Shown one piece after another: positions 9,001-18,500 of a DNA stretch of 21,481 nucleotides; position 1 is the stretch's first letter, and the number at the start of each line of letters is the position of its first letter. The position numbers and the translations under genes were made by a program. Source of the stretch: JAAEQG01 sp023133475 (GTDB lineage Bacteria; Planctomycetota; Phycisphaerae; UBA1845); the NCBI GenBank assembly GCA_030631415.1, contig DAOVLE010000067.1, forward strand, positions 1-21,481. The letters run 5' to 3'. The notes under the pieces are model-generated. The model ran no database searches. It saw nothing but the letters and a program-made list of their open reading frames with translations, and was not told where the DNA came from.

Positions 9001-9510
9001 CCAATGATCATCTGGACCATCCTCGATATGACGATAGCGCAGGTAGAGCCCTTCCACCTTGGCCAGGTAGTACTCATTCTGCAGACGGACGAGTTCCTCG
9101 CCGTCCATGCCAAGAAATCGATCGGCGATCTCTTCGCCGTCGGGTGCTTCGCCATAGCGGGGCAGGCCTTTTTCCGTCTGGCGGCGAATGCAGCCCGGGC
9201 CAAGTGACCACCCGATCCCCACCGGCCCAAACCCGCGACCGCTGTCGTACCGGACCGACAGTTCCGGCGTGAAGCCTGCGATCCCTTCGGGGAGAGCGAA
9301 CTGCACGGTGTATCGGGCTGTGCCGTTGTTGAGCGCCGGCTGGAACGAATCGCCCAATCCCTCGAGTGAACCCGGTCCCTTGGGGCGCGAGATGGTTTGG
9401 GGCGACACGCCGTTCTTGTCCTCCGCGCAGAGCGTGGGCGAAGCGAACGTGCAAGCGAGTACGATGGAGCAGGCTATCGCCCTTACGTTGATCATGGCTT
9501 CATCCGTCAT
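3061..9510 (-). CDS. Secreted SpvB/TcB-TcC-type Rhs protein
   Basis: A 2149-aa protein. A Sec signal peptide lies in residues 1-29; Met6 at 9495 is an equally good start. Next comes an SpvB-type domain (about 42-330), then five or more FG-GAP/VCBS calcium-loop repeats (LIDLNADGLPD at 360, LADMTGDGISD at 423, LADMNGDRLND at 535, LTDVNGDGLSD at 591, WADINGNGTTD at 642). A TcdB middle-like domain follows (about 670-830, with NGFGRQTTIHY and EHQFRGF). YD repeats run from about 1050 to 1810. The Rhs core end is at 1910-1981 (YFEARFYAPHLGRF, NLYVYVDNNP, DPLG), and a 168-aa tip at 1982-2149. This order matches a fused TcB-TcC cocoon of Tc toxins, in which the core encloses a C-terminal effector and cleaves it off. 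Canonical TcB and TcC have no signal peptide. Two inserts interrupt the YD region: a dockerin-like loop (about 1696-1740) and a repeat-derived segment (1818-1854). It lies 50 bases after the 3143-aa gene, probably in the same operon. Confidence 0.93.
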   Translation of the reverse strand: MTDEAMINVRAIACSIVLACTFASPTLCAEDKNGVSPQTISRPKGPGSLEGLGDSFQPALNNGTARYTVQFALPEGIAGFTPELSVRYDSGRGFGPVGIGWSLGPGCIRRQTEKGLPRYGEAPDGEEIADRFLGMDGEELVRLQNEYYLAKVEGLYLRYRHIEDGPDDHWEAHTKSGTKLEFGVTPEARVTDIDTNGAKIYCWHLEQQIDTHGNVIKYEYEKLVPTDGQVYLTGIRYGPGSDPNHYYSAELVYEDRLDPFVDCRPGFRVCSSKRLWKVHVTYDGALIRHYELGYGAHPHWSLLTTITQYGADGTSTLPDTTFTYSVFDPGDPAVPISAAGHVVSSSGPTGAVMDNPNVDLIDLNADGLPDLLSTETSHVAYVNRGQRDIGGGQQAILWEGPIQVDAAEGRTYSFQLASDNVHLADMTGDGISDLVIKDLSDNVEFFANTGQLGWAAGQLMSVETNPPPAPSGEAGESVEISDLGFNKRIDVIQSQYGANFTWFNQGDGRYTGPVVTEGVFYGQQFIDFADAGVQLADMNGDRLNDVVKVTTTSVIYWASKGYARFDDAVEMILQDRALDDSPGGNLHRAKLTDVNGDGLSDLVVEQAQGSDLWFWLNLGDGTFELSRVVVDLPVTSGAVVRWADINGNGTTDVIYADSSLPGSKLNAVDLGELIGGSPYYNLLTSIDNGFGRQTTIHYRSTTDFYVDAHEAGHPWTTSVPFPTQVVSRVETGIGLDLDGYPDEGTNGDSYKTDIVYRDGYYDPIEHQFRGFAFVRHIQHGDERFGDTIIAPTLVTRHGFHTGAPDGIDNDGDGETDEPGDLWIGREEEPLKGVELWRETTVLEDVSTDGLFAPDSVVFERVQAAWVVRDLCDADTGGLPHMLGNGYRTNDDYNRQVRQAVRTEETQSIIERGQGTTRQLKTEYDIDALGNALFEWNHGDLSNPDDDLYTGYEYALDGQAEAAWIINRVSRTFQADGGPDGEFVSETRNYYDAAAFAGLPIGQVGDYGDLHRTEVLISDGSVPPLTERSFAIGDPGDPEGCVDVLRQKFDVYGNSIVLRDANDYDRVIEYDSVLHKFPVRETIVIGGGSADLTVEAAYDYAFGVPRTITDFNGQTSRFEYDTFGRFHQEFWPGDEDVPTHTYTYDIDTPPVHSITTVAHTNLGGSPDVSATVFFDGLGRKLGIYEPGDGDVEPAAMSEVTLYNQRGQPWKVYQPYQGGDGDWSAPPDTYAANTLTYDATGRVIEIVTPPDDYGATATIRREYLPLQVKEFDGEDNRDGPHFDTPKTLLSDGLGRLIEVHEIETLSAVESEDTFVTRYRYALPDLLAEIEDAKGNVKYMRYDGLGRKIFMNDLDRGHMYYTYDDAGNLLSTVDAKGQQIDYTYDGANRLLAVDYLDSRHPLSLGRTPDIAYHYDEPPVPADDPPADYPDPSYTKGQLAWVEDLTGAEFHGYDVNGQLETVIKRIGGTTEDYTTITRTDSLGRVYEIQYPGPDGLIVTNEYDARGLLRAIPGFVDPITYVASGQKQSMAFANDVDTTYSYDPRSRLRTLFTESRFEVLQDLTYEFDQADNIVGIADARDLSVGDPRSQTASFVMDNLYRLRQATGVGYGPGGGGGTIQYDYDRLGNMALKTSPDIPDPDVHIGEMLSGGPAGTAGRIGRNPGDPPGPHALTATTNGFYARTFDYDTNGNMTAMNVGHPAPFADCMTGPGGTIPSNGCALFDFDNDLDMDLQDFAQFQVHVGAAADDAMEMHYDFADRLGRIIKAGPNPPDIRYLYDYTGRRVIKRVDGLQTTYINRLSEIRNGEFLKYVFANGTRIARIETSKKSQQVKTSKSENWADSLQRPDISTFRRFDVSTFFYHPDHLGSTNVVTGTSGHLVSESYNYPFGSLRHDYDAGDGFDPHYRFTGKEEDEESELVYFEARFYAPHLGRFITTDPLHGGPRSLSTLAGEYEATPEFFARLAAPKGFNLYVYVDNNPLVYVDPLGMEKKPVKEEVPLKEKLLKPLLEAGIKKEVATTMAEITATYLTTPFVGAARGIAALLSESQKEKVKQGLAVLGKETPIAELAKKLSPKEIKTLKNLLKKRKELAIEGKKLAANILKATKKISEKKGLSLPWEQAAKHTEKETSEVLKEVAEQTATLKQVEEYREQHKLE
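3064..3567 (-). other. Variable C-terminal tip of the Rhs protein (candidate effector)
   Basis: This is the part of the Rhs gene after DPLG: 168 residues, rich in Lys and Glu, predicted helical, with one fairly hydrophobic stretch (TATYLTTPFVGAARGIAALL). Base use changes: two lines I counted (3241-3360) have about 43% G+C, against about 63% in a counted core line (5401-5460). Such a sharp change after the Rhs core is typical of exchangeable toxin tips. I recognise no nuclease, ADP-ribosyltransferase or deaminase motif. No immunity-like gene follows before 2182. Confidence 0.6.
3952..4058. repeat. 8-bp-period inverted-arm repeat inside the Rhs gene
   Basis: Plus strand 3952-3999 holds six 8-base units: AAACGTCG four times exactly, then AGATGTCG and GGACGTTG. 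After a unique core (4000-4023) come TTTTGACG, TTTTGACT, TGTTGACT and a run of eight T before GACG (4024-4058), in roughly inverted orientation. It is translated in frame as residues 1818-1854 (includes FRRFDVSTF), between IARIE and YHPDHLGST, which are normally close together in Rhs proteins. It therefore looks like an insertion of a dispersed repeat. Three units add 24 bases and keep the frame; one or two units would not. Confidence 0.85.
4291..4425 (-). other. Dockerin-like EF-hand insert within the Rhs core
   Basis: Residues 1696-1740 read FADCMTGPGG, then GCALFDFDNDLDMDLQDFAQFQ. This Cys-x-GPGG / DxDxDxDxxDF pattern is the dockerin-like calcium-loop module usual at the C-termini of planctomycete secreted proteins. 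Here it interrupts YD repeats (YDTNGNMTAMN before, MHYDFADRLGR after). The family link is from memory. Confidence 0.6.
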
Positions 9511-9525
9511 CCAATCGCCGTCCCC

Positions 9526-9540
9526 ACCTCCAAAGGAGGT
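9526..9540. promoter_or_regulatory. Hairpin pairing the Shine-Dalgarno with an anti-Shine-Dalgarno
   Basis: On the minus strand ACCTCC-TTT-GGAGGT is a perfect 6-bp stem with a 3-base loop, in the 50-base gap before the Rhs gene. GGAGGT is the only strong ribosome site there and lies 15 bases from the ATG at 9510 (30 from the one at 9495), so spacing is poor and the site is paired. This could keep Rhs translation low relative to the gene before it. Confidence 0.45.
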
Positions 9541-9560
9541 GAGCCACTCACCGACGCGCG

Positions 9561-12500
9561 CTATTCGTCACTGCCAGGAGCGCTCAGGTTTACCTGTACG
9601 TTCCCGGTATACCCGTAACACTTGAGCGTTAGCTTGATATCGCGTACTCCGGTGCCGTATTCGCCGTTGATGAACCAGTCAAGCCCCGCCTCGGGGTCAT
9701 CACCGCGCAACTGCGAGCCAGGAATGATCAGATACCACTGGGTGTTCCAGATCGACCGACCGGTGAGCTTGTAGCTCAGGTCACACTCCTCATCGGTGGC
9801 CGGGCAGGCCGTAATCGTGGGGATTCGGCGCCGGTGCGCCGCCGCAGCCGACCCGCCCACGACGGAATCCCACGGCGTCCAATCCGGTTTCGCCAGTTCA
9901 TTCTGCGAAATCGGGAACGGCAGCGGCAGCGTCTGATCCAAGACTTGCCACTCACGAATTGAGCCGTCGGTGGGCACGCGCATGATGTCCGTGCCCGCCG
10001 GAACCAGGTATACGTTCACGTGCTTGTTCAGTGGCGGTGACGCGTAGGACTGGGTAAATCGGACTCCGACCGAGTGAATCTTCACCGCGTAGCGGTCCGG
10101 AGGCAGGGTCTCGTCTCCCTGCGATGGCAGCCCAAAGAGGTTCAAGCCTGACGTCACCGTCGTGCTGAACGGAATCACGATCGCCGGTTCTCTACCGTTT
10201 GTAGATGCGGTGTCCGTTGGATACGCCAACGGCTGGCAATAGTGGCGATATACGTCCAACTCAGTGAGATCATCCACCCTCCAACCCGAAAGCTTACTCT
10301 GCCAAGCCCCGTCAGAAGCAAAAACGTTGGGCACGCGGGGATCGGTCTCCCAGCGCAGGCTGAAGGTTCGTGTAAGCTCGTCCTTGCTGTTGAAGCCGAG
10401 TTCGCTGCGCGCCACCTCGAAGTTGGCTCCCATCTCGGCGAGCTTGCCCGCGAGCCCGTTGCCCACGTAGGGCATTCCGCCGGCGATCACACCGAGGCTG
10501 CGCTCCTTCACGATGTCCGTCAGGAATCGTTGGCCGCTCAGCGGGTCGGTTCCCAGCAGGTTGGTCTCATAGTCGTAGGTTTGGGCCGCGAGATAGACGT
10601 ACCGGGCAGCCAGGTCGAACTGGCCCCGGTACTTCTGGAGCGCGTCGTTGCGGAATATACGAAAGGCAATGTCACGGTAGCGATATTCGCTGATCTGCTC
10701 AGCCGTGCGCTGGCGGAACGTGGTGCGTTGTTCCCAAAGCCGCAGGCCGCGACCGATGGCAGAATCGTGGCGTCCCACCGCCTGTTGAATCGCCTCCGCA
10801 AGCGCGTAGAGTTCCAACCGCGAAGCCGGCAGGCTGCGAATTAGTTGCTTCAGGGCGACGACTTGCTGTTTTTCCTGGTACTCATTCTGCAAGCCGGTGA
10901 TGGTGATCTGCTGCGACGTGGAAACGACTTCCTTGTCCTGCTGACGCTGCAATTCATTCAACGATGCAATATCAGCCTCCGCGTTGAGTATTTCACTTAC
11001 CGTAGAACCGTACAGTCTAATGGCACTACGAGCAGGTGCTGTGACATCGTTGCTGAGACCAAGGGCGGTCGGCAGCGCTTCTGCAAGAGCATTGGCATAG
11101 ATTACTGCAATACTGCCCATCCGCCGGAACACTAGTTGCTGTGTTCGAGCCCCCGCAATCAACGCATTCAATCTGATCTGTTTGTCCCGGCCCGCATACA
11201 TCACACTGAGGACATCGTCGTTCAGCTTATACAAAGACCTCAACAGATCAGCCTGGTCTTCGATCTGGTCCAGAAGGGATTCATAACGTTCCAGGGCCTG
11301 CATATAGCGGCCGATCGCCTGCAACAGTTCAGCCCGGGCGAACTGAATCTCGCCGGGCTCCGGGCGGTCGCCCCAGCCGGAGGGCTTCACCAGCCCCAGT
11401 CCGTCTACAGAGACGTTGAAGTCCACCACCCACGCCTCAGCCTCTTGCTCGGCGCCCGTTCCTGAGAGATTGGGCACATCAAAGTTTGCCGAAATCGTTG
11501 TGGTCCGACGCGAGTTGTCCTGAGCGATCAGAGCGGTCGGATCGACATACGCGAAGTGGAAGATGTCCGGTCCGTCGTAACCGGCCGGGTATGTACCGCC
11601 AACGCCAACGTCCTCCGGATAGGGACGGCCGAAGATTTCGACCAGCCGGCCCTTGTAATCCAGCTCCCGCTCCTCCACCATCTCGTCGAAACGATCAACA
11701 TTATCCTGCATCGACCGTAGCCGCTGGGTGTTCTGGTTGGCATAGTCAAACGCCGTGGAGGCATTGTTGAGGGCAACCAGAGCCCGTTCGAAGACCTGGT
11801 CGAAATGGGTCTTGCCTTCTTCCAGATCACTCGGGTTCAGGCCGAACGGCACCACGTTGGCGGCCAGGCCTACCGGGTTTAGCCCGGCGTCCGCCTTGTC
11901 CACTATGGTCTGGATTTCCGTATAGGAAGCGGCGATCTCATGCAGCTCGGGCACAGTACCGCGATCGATCTTCTGGATGCCTTCGTGTGTTGTATCCTCC
12001 GAGGGTAGCAAGGCGTTGGCCATCACCCAGTCAAAGTACGCCCCCTGGCCCGCACGCCTACCCCAGTCGACCACACCCCAAGCGCGATCGCGATCGCTAT
12101 CGCTATCCGGGTGGCCCATCTGCTGAGCCGGGTCCGCGGTGTACGCCTGTCGGAACGTCAGCGACGTGACAGCCGCACCAGTCCGGGCCTTGGCGGCAGC
12201 CGCATGGGCGAACTTGCGCTCATACTTATAGCCCACGGGCACGATCTGGCCCGCGACCAGTACATCCTCGGTGGCCACGACCCAGTCGAAGGACGGGTGC
12301 CGGAGCAAGGTGTAGAACTTCTTCAGCGCGGTCAGGTAATGCCCCCAGGCGTCACCGTGCCCTTGAGGATAGATCGTCATCGCCTCCGTCACATCGGTCA
12401 CCTGGTAGTTGTTGGCATAGGCCACCTGGCCGCTGTCGCTGGTGAAGTTCCACGGCAACCGGTTGTAAACCGTGGCGATCAATCGACCATCCGCGTCGTA

Positions 12501-15500
12501 ATCCAGTGAGCGCACGCGATCGAGACCGCGCAGGAGGGCAAGTTCCTCATCCAAAACGGCAGGCACCTGATCTTCGAAACAGAACATCGCATGAGGATCG
12601 TATGCGCCGGACGGCTCGCCCTGATCGGCAAACAGCCCGATGGTGGGGTCCTCGGCGTCGGCGAACGCCTCATTGCCCAGCAGCATGTACAGGTCCGAGA
12701 TCTTCCCTGCCGCCAGTTGAATGGCCTGGAATCCGTTGGTGCCAAGAAACGTAGCCGTAGGTTTGTCGATGCTGAACTGTTTCGCCCGACGTAATACGCC
12801 TTCATACACCTCGATCAGCCCCAGGTTGTTGATGCTCTCTGCATCGCAGTTTAGCGCCACAATGTCTTCGAATCGTTTGCCCGCTTGGCGAATCATGTCC
12901 ACGTATGTGGCCGCCTCGTTGACGTGGAAGTCCTCGATGCGCTGATCGAACGGATTCAGACCTCGAACTACGCGCTTGATCCAGCCCTCGGCGAGTTGAA
13001 CGTCGGTCCACTGGCTGACGGCGGTGTTGGTGGCGTCAAGGCAATCATCGTCGCTTTCGCAGCTCCCACCGTCGCTGGGACCGCCGACGCACCAGTTGTC
13101 GACACAGACGCCGCAGCCCAGCCGGGGTGCCCACTCGTCCGGCTTCTCGCCCAAGTCCGGACAGCAGGGCGGGTTTTCGTTGGTCCCGCAGTTCGACGCA
13201 TACGAACACGGACAACCGTTGTAGCCACGATAGCGTACCCGCCAATATGAATCCTTCAGCGTGAACTCGTAGGCACCCTCAATCACCACCTCACGGAGCG
13301 CATGACCATCCACATACGTGCCCGGCGGTTTGTAGTTGTCCCAGAAAGCCACTCCCGGGTTGGATGAATCATAGTTCGTGGACACCTGCCACTGGAAGTA
13401 GAGATTGGACAGATCACCGCCACCGTCACCGGAGAACTGCAGCACCAGCTTCTCGCTGAACGGGCACTGCGGCTGGATAGGCCGAATGTATCCCTGATAC
13501 GGCGGGCATTCAACGCGCCAGACCTCCACACTCACCGGTAACCCCGCGTCGGTACATTCCTTGTCATTCTGAAGCCCCAAGGTCACCCATCCTTCGTTGG
13601 CACCCGGGTGAGCCACCGAGACGAACTTCTCATCGGTTGGAGTCAGATCGATACAAGCGCCATCCGGCTCACATTGACTATCGTCTGTACATCCCTGGCC
13701 AACGAATTCACCACCATCGCAGACCATGGCCACGCAACGACCCTCCAGACAGTCACTGTTCGAGTGGCAGTCGTCTCCTGCATCCCTACCGCCGACACAC
13801 ACGAACGGGCCGTCGATCTGGACGTGCGACAATGTGTATAACTGAGCTACAGCCGTGTTATACTTGTCGAGATCGTCGGTGTCGATCGTCTCCGGCGGTA
13901 GTGACAACAAGAAGTCTTTGTCCCGCCCGCTCATCACCCCACGGAAGTAGAGCCTCACTTCCGCCTGATCGTACCGGACGCGGTCCGGCCATTCGCCTCC
14001 GCCGCCGATTTCGCCGCGATAGAGGTGAGGCGGCAACTTGGCAAAGTCGATTTCACCAGGCAGTTCATATTCCACCGAGACTTCGCGGGTCGGGTCGATC
14101 ACGCGGGCGTTGGCATCGTTGTGCAGGATCTCAATGGAGCCGCATTGGCCACTTCGGTCGATGGTCTCCCCGATGTGAAAGAGCGGCGCACATGTGGGAT
14201 CATCTGGATAGATGCATCCCTGACCCTCATGCTCCGGCCAGCAGGGCTCGTAGGTAACCGGCCAGGGGGACTCATACACGCCATCGGTATTGGAGTCGAT
14301 GCAGTATCCGTTCGAGGTGCAGGAGTTATACAGGCAACATCCTCCGGGGCCATTGGCCAGCCACGGCTGGCAGCCGCCGTCGGCAGCCCAATTCTCCCAG
14401 ATGTAGACATTAGACCTTCTAGGTTCACCATTCTCATCAGGGCCTGCGATGGCCCAAACCCCCAACTTGTTATCCACCCACAGGGCACCCGGCTCCACGT
14501 AGGTTTGCATGATCCGTCCATCATCCGGGTCGGTGTCCTCGCACAGGGCTGCGGCGTAGTTTACCGGGAAGAGCGGATCGATCGGCAAGCCGACGAACAC
14601 GCCATTCGAACCGTAATCGTAGTAGAAATTGTCAGTACCGTTTGTGCTGACCACCTGGTGTACGCCCATCTTCCACAGATCTAGATCAGGGTATTGAACC
14701 AGGACGTAAGGGTGTCCGGTCTCCACGCCCCAGCGACTGCGCCAAGGATCATCGTCGCGAACTGCGAACGCGACCAGGCTGCCACCCTCGCCCACCGGCA
14801 GCAGGACGGCGTGCTCGTCGTTCGGATTCCAACCGGCCAGCGTTTCTTCATCATCGGCATTGCCCACGTCATAGACCGTGGCGTCCGCTGGATAACTGCC
14901 CGCACCCGTTCGGGCGGCGATCACGATGGGATCGTCGATGGGATCGCCGGGATGGTCCGGATCCGGCCACTGACAATCGTAGCTGGCAACCTTGTAGGGC
15001 CAGTAGATCCCCTCGGCATAAGATCCTTCCTCATACCACCACACCTCCAATGGACCATGCCCGCCCCCAGTGCTGTTGGTCGAGACATTGACGGGAATGA
15101 TCTGGCCGGTCTCCTCGTAGATCTCTACTGCGTAGGGCCTGCCGCTATAAACGTAGCCGTACGTAAACTGCGGCGTGCCGGTATCGTGAATTGGCCTGGA
15201 GCACACTCCATTACTTCCGCAGTCATCATCCGTGTCACAGAACTCGCCTTCGTTTTCTCCAGCATCACAGATCCAATCGACGCATTCACCATCCGTCGGG
15301 CAGTCCTCGTCACCGAAACAGATCAGACCGTTGCTGTTTCCGTCCAGGCAGTACCGGGCTTCGATCTGACTGCCGATCCACCAGTTGCCCTCACCGGAAA
15401 AGACCGGTTCTTCATGGTGATCGACCGATCGGACGACTTCAAACCTCACCTCGTCACCGCAATCGGAGGTCTCATCCGGCTGTATGTCGAGACGCAGGAC

Positions 15501-18500
15501 GCTGTAGCCTGGTCTTCTGGCGGCGAACTCGCCCGCTGCCGTCACGTGGGCGTAAGGAATGTCGGCACCAGGTTCCCCCTCGTCTTCCGGAAGCGGAGCC
15601 TGATACATAACGCCCGCACCGCAGTACAGGTCCGACCGGAGATCCACCAGCGATCCGGCGGGTATACTCCCGGCGGTGGCTTCTTCATCAATCACGTAGA
15701 CCTGGGAATCGTCCGGCCAGACGGTGGTGTACGTGCGGACGGCGACCGGCCAGCAGTTCCCCAACGGGGTGTTCTTGTACCAGGCGACGATCAATCTGCG
15801 CATCTCATCCTCGGGACGAATCGGGTAGATGTCGGTGGTGTCTTCGCCGCGCTGCCAGGCCACCGGGAAACCATCTCTTTCGATATTCTGGATCACGACC
15901 GCCCGACAATCCTGGCACTCGTCGCAGCCGTCCGGGTCGGGGGCAGATAGTGGGCGTCCAACGTAAACCCCGGGGAACCACTGGGCAGGAACCCGGGTGA
16001 TCGTCAGCACTTCAAAGCCTACCAGACGTCCTCCGAGTTCCTCGTCGTACTGGAGCACAACGGTGCCTTCCGGGCAGTTCTCGTCCACTTGGACCTGACC
16101 GCCGGTCACGATGCGAATATCAGGATTCAGCGCCGGCGCACCCTCGCCCTCGGGCAGGTTCTCGGTGATGGTCGAGTTATAGCGAATGGTCACCGCGTTA
16201 CGGTATAGTTCACTGATGAACACGTTGGCGTCAGGGTAAGCCTGGAAGTAATGGGTCCTCGCTACTTCATAACCGTTCGTGCTCGCTGCTACACATTCCT
16301 TAGCATCCTTGATGCCGTATCGCTTGTCGCTGACCATCACGCCGCTCTGCCCACGGAAGATCCAGTAGATCGTGACAAATCGGCCGCCTTCATTGGCGAA
16401 GAACTTGCGCTCGGCAGCGTGATAGAACGCAGCAGTAGGTGGGTCGATCACTTCTTGCAGATCCACCTCCATGGCCCTTTCCATCTCCTCGTAATCAACC
16501 CTGTAGCCGAGTTCTAGGGGCAGCAGGGGCGGTTCGAGTTCTCCGGCGATGCATTCGGTCAACGTGCCTCGGTATTCGTAGCTCCCCATGTCGACGATCG
16601 GCGGGTAGCCGCTTCCGACGTCATCGGTGCCAAGATCGTCGAAGAATCGCGGGTTACCGTCCAAGTCAAATGGCCACACTTCACCCAGATCCGAGTTGCT
16701 ATTGAGATCCAAGAAGTCCGCTGGCACCGCACCGTTACTGCCGGAGTCGATGCACGGTGAGCCGGCGGAGAGGCGCAAGTCATCATCCTCCGTGCCGGCG
16801 ATGTCATCCGCCCCGTTCGGGTCTACAAAGAATGGGTCGTCGCCGATGTTGCCCACGCCACCCAGGCTCCCAGTCCAGTCATCGATGCAGGAGTAGTTGA
16901 CGACCGGCGTTCCTCCGTGAATCTGGGCAGACTCATCCGCCCCACCGCTATCGCTGTTGCCCCAGAGGATGCAGTTGGTCAGCATCGGGCTTCCGCTTTC
17001 GCTATAGACTCCTCCCCCGTCGGTGCCCGCCACGTTTCCGCTGAGCACGCAGTTGATCAGTACTGGGTTGCCCTCGCTGATCCACATCGCGCCACCCCCT
17101 CCTGTGGTGGCGCTGTTGCCGTTGAAGATGCAGTTGATCAGCACCGGGTCGCCCCCACTGTTCCACATCCCGCCGCCGTCCGCATCAGCCGCGTTGCCAC
17201 TGAAAATGCAGTTGCTCACCGTCGTCAGACTACCGCCCTCGTTGTACATCCCGCCGCCGCTGCTGTCTGGACCACCTCCGTTGGCATTGCCACCGCTGAT
17301 GGTAAAGCCGTCGAGCACGGCGTTGGAGCCCACATCGGTGCTGGTCAGCACGTGGTAACTGTTCTCGCCGTTGGATGTGAAATCTGGGCCATCGTTGCCG
17401 TTGAGGTCGCCGCTGAGAGTGGTTCCGTTGGTGTCCAGGTCCCGCTGATCAAGGCTGGTTTCCCAACCCGCGAAGCCGCCGTAAAGGGCGACACCGCCGG
17501 TGAGCTGAAAGGTGGCGGTGCGCTCGTGGGTACCACGGTCGGGCGTGTACGTCCCCGCAGCAACCCATATCTCCGTGACGACAGGCGAAGCAGCTGCGAT
17601 GTACAACGCGGCCTGCAGATCATTGTAGGCATCCTCCCAACTCGTGCCGTCGCTTGCCCCGTCTGCATCTGCGTCAACGAACAGCCGTGACCCGAACGCA
17701 GTTGCGTAAAACTCGTACGCACCCATGTCCACGATCACTTCCCCATCGCCATCGCCATCAAGAAAACGCGGGTTGCCATCCATGTCTGTAGCACCAGATA
17801 CGACCTCGTGGCTCCCCGCGTCGATGCACGGCGAGGTGGGCAGCAATCGCAGATTATCGTCCTCCGTGCCGATGACGTCGTCCAGCCCGTCAGGATCCAC
17901 GAAGAACGGGTCGACGTCGATGTTGCCTTCGTCCGTCAGACCGCTCGCACCGCCCTGAACGTCGCTGTAAGTGATGAAGATCTCTGAGTAATCGTAGTTC
18001 CTCACTTCACCCCCGCCATCCCACAATATGGAGTTCGTCACCCGAATGGTGCTCCCGAACCACGGCTCCCAGATGAAATCACAAGCTATGGCTCGCCCGT
18101 ACAGTGCGGAGTTTCCAGCGAACGTGCAGTTGGTCAGCGTTGGGAAGCTGTAGTCGCTGAACATGCCGCCACCCTTACTTCCTCCCCAGTTCCCGCTGAA
18201 TATGCAGTTGGCCAGCCTCGTGCTAGAATGTATGAGCACCATCCCCCCGCCCACACTGTTCGCCGAGTTTCCGCTAAATATACAGTTGGTCAGCGTTAAG
18301 GTGGAGTAGACATCGTTGTACATCCCCCCACCCCTGTGGGCAGAGTTGTCGCTGAATGCACAATTGGTCAGCGTTGCTTCGCTGCCGAGCCCATTGTGCA
18401 ATCCGCCGCCGTTGTGGCCAGTGTTTCCGTGGAATACACAATTGGACACTGTTACGCTGCTCCACGTGTTGCCCATCCCGCCGCCCTCATCCGCCGAGTT

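Noticed and set aside
9561..9595. Overlap or fusion of the giant and Rhs genes
   Set aside because: A clear TAG at 9561-9563 ends the giant gene and 50 bases separate it from the Rhs start, so they are separate genes here.
14694..15950. 418-aa plus-strand open frame opposite the giant gene
   Set aside because: No recognisable domain or ribosome site. The minus strand carries one continuous 3143-aa frame with clear motifs on both sides.
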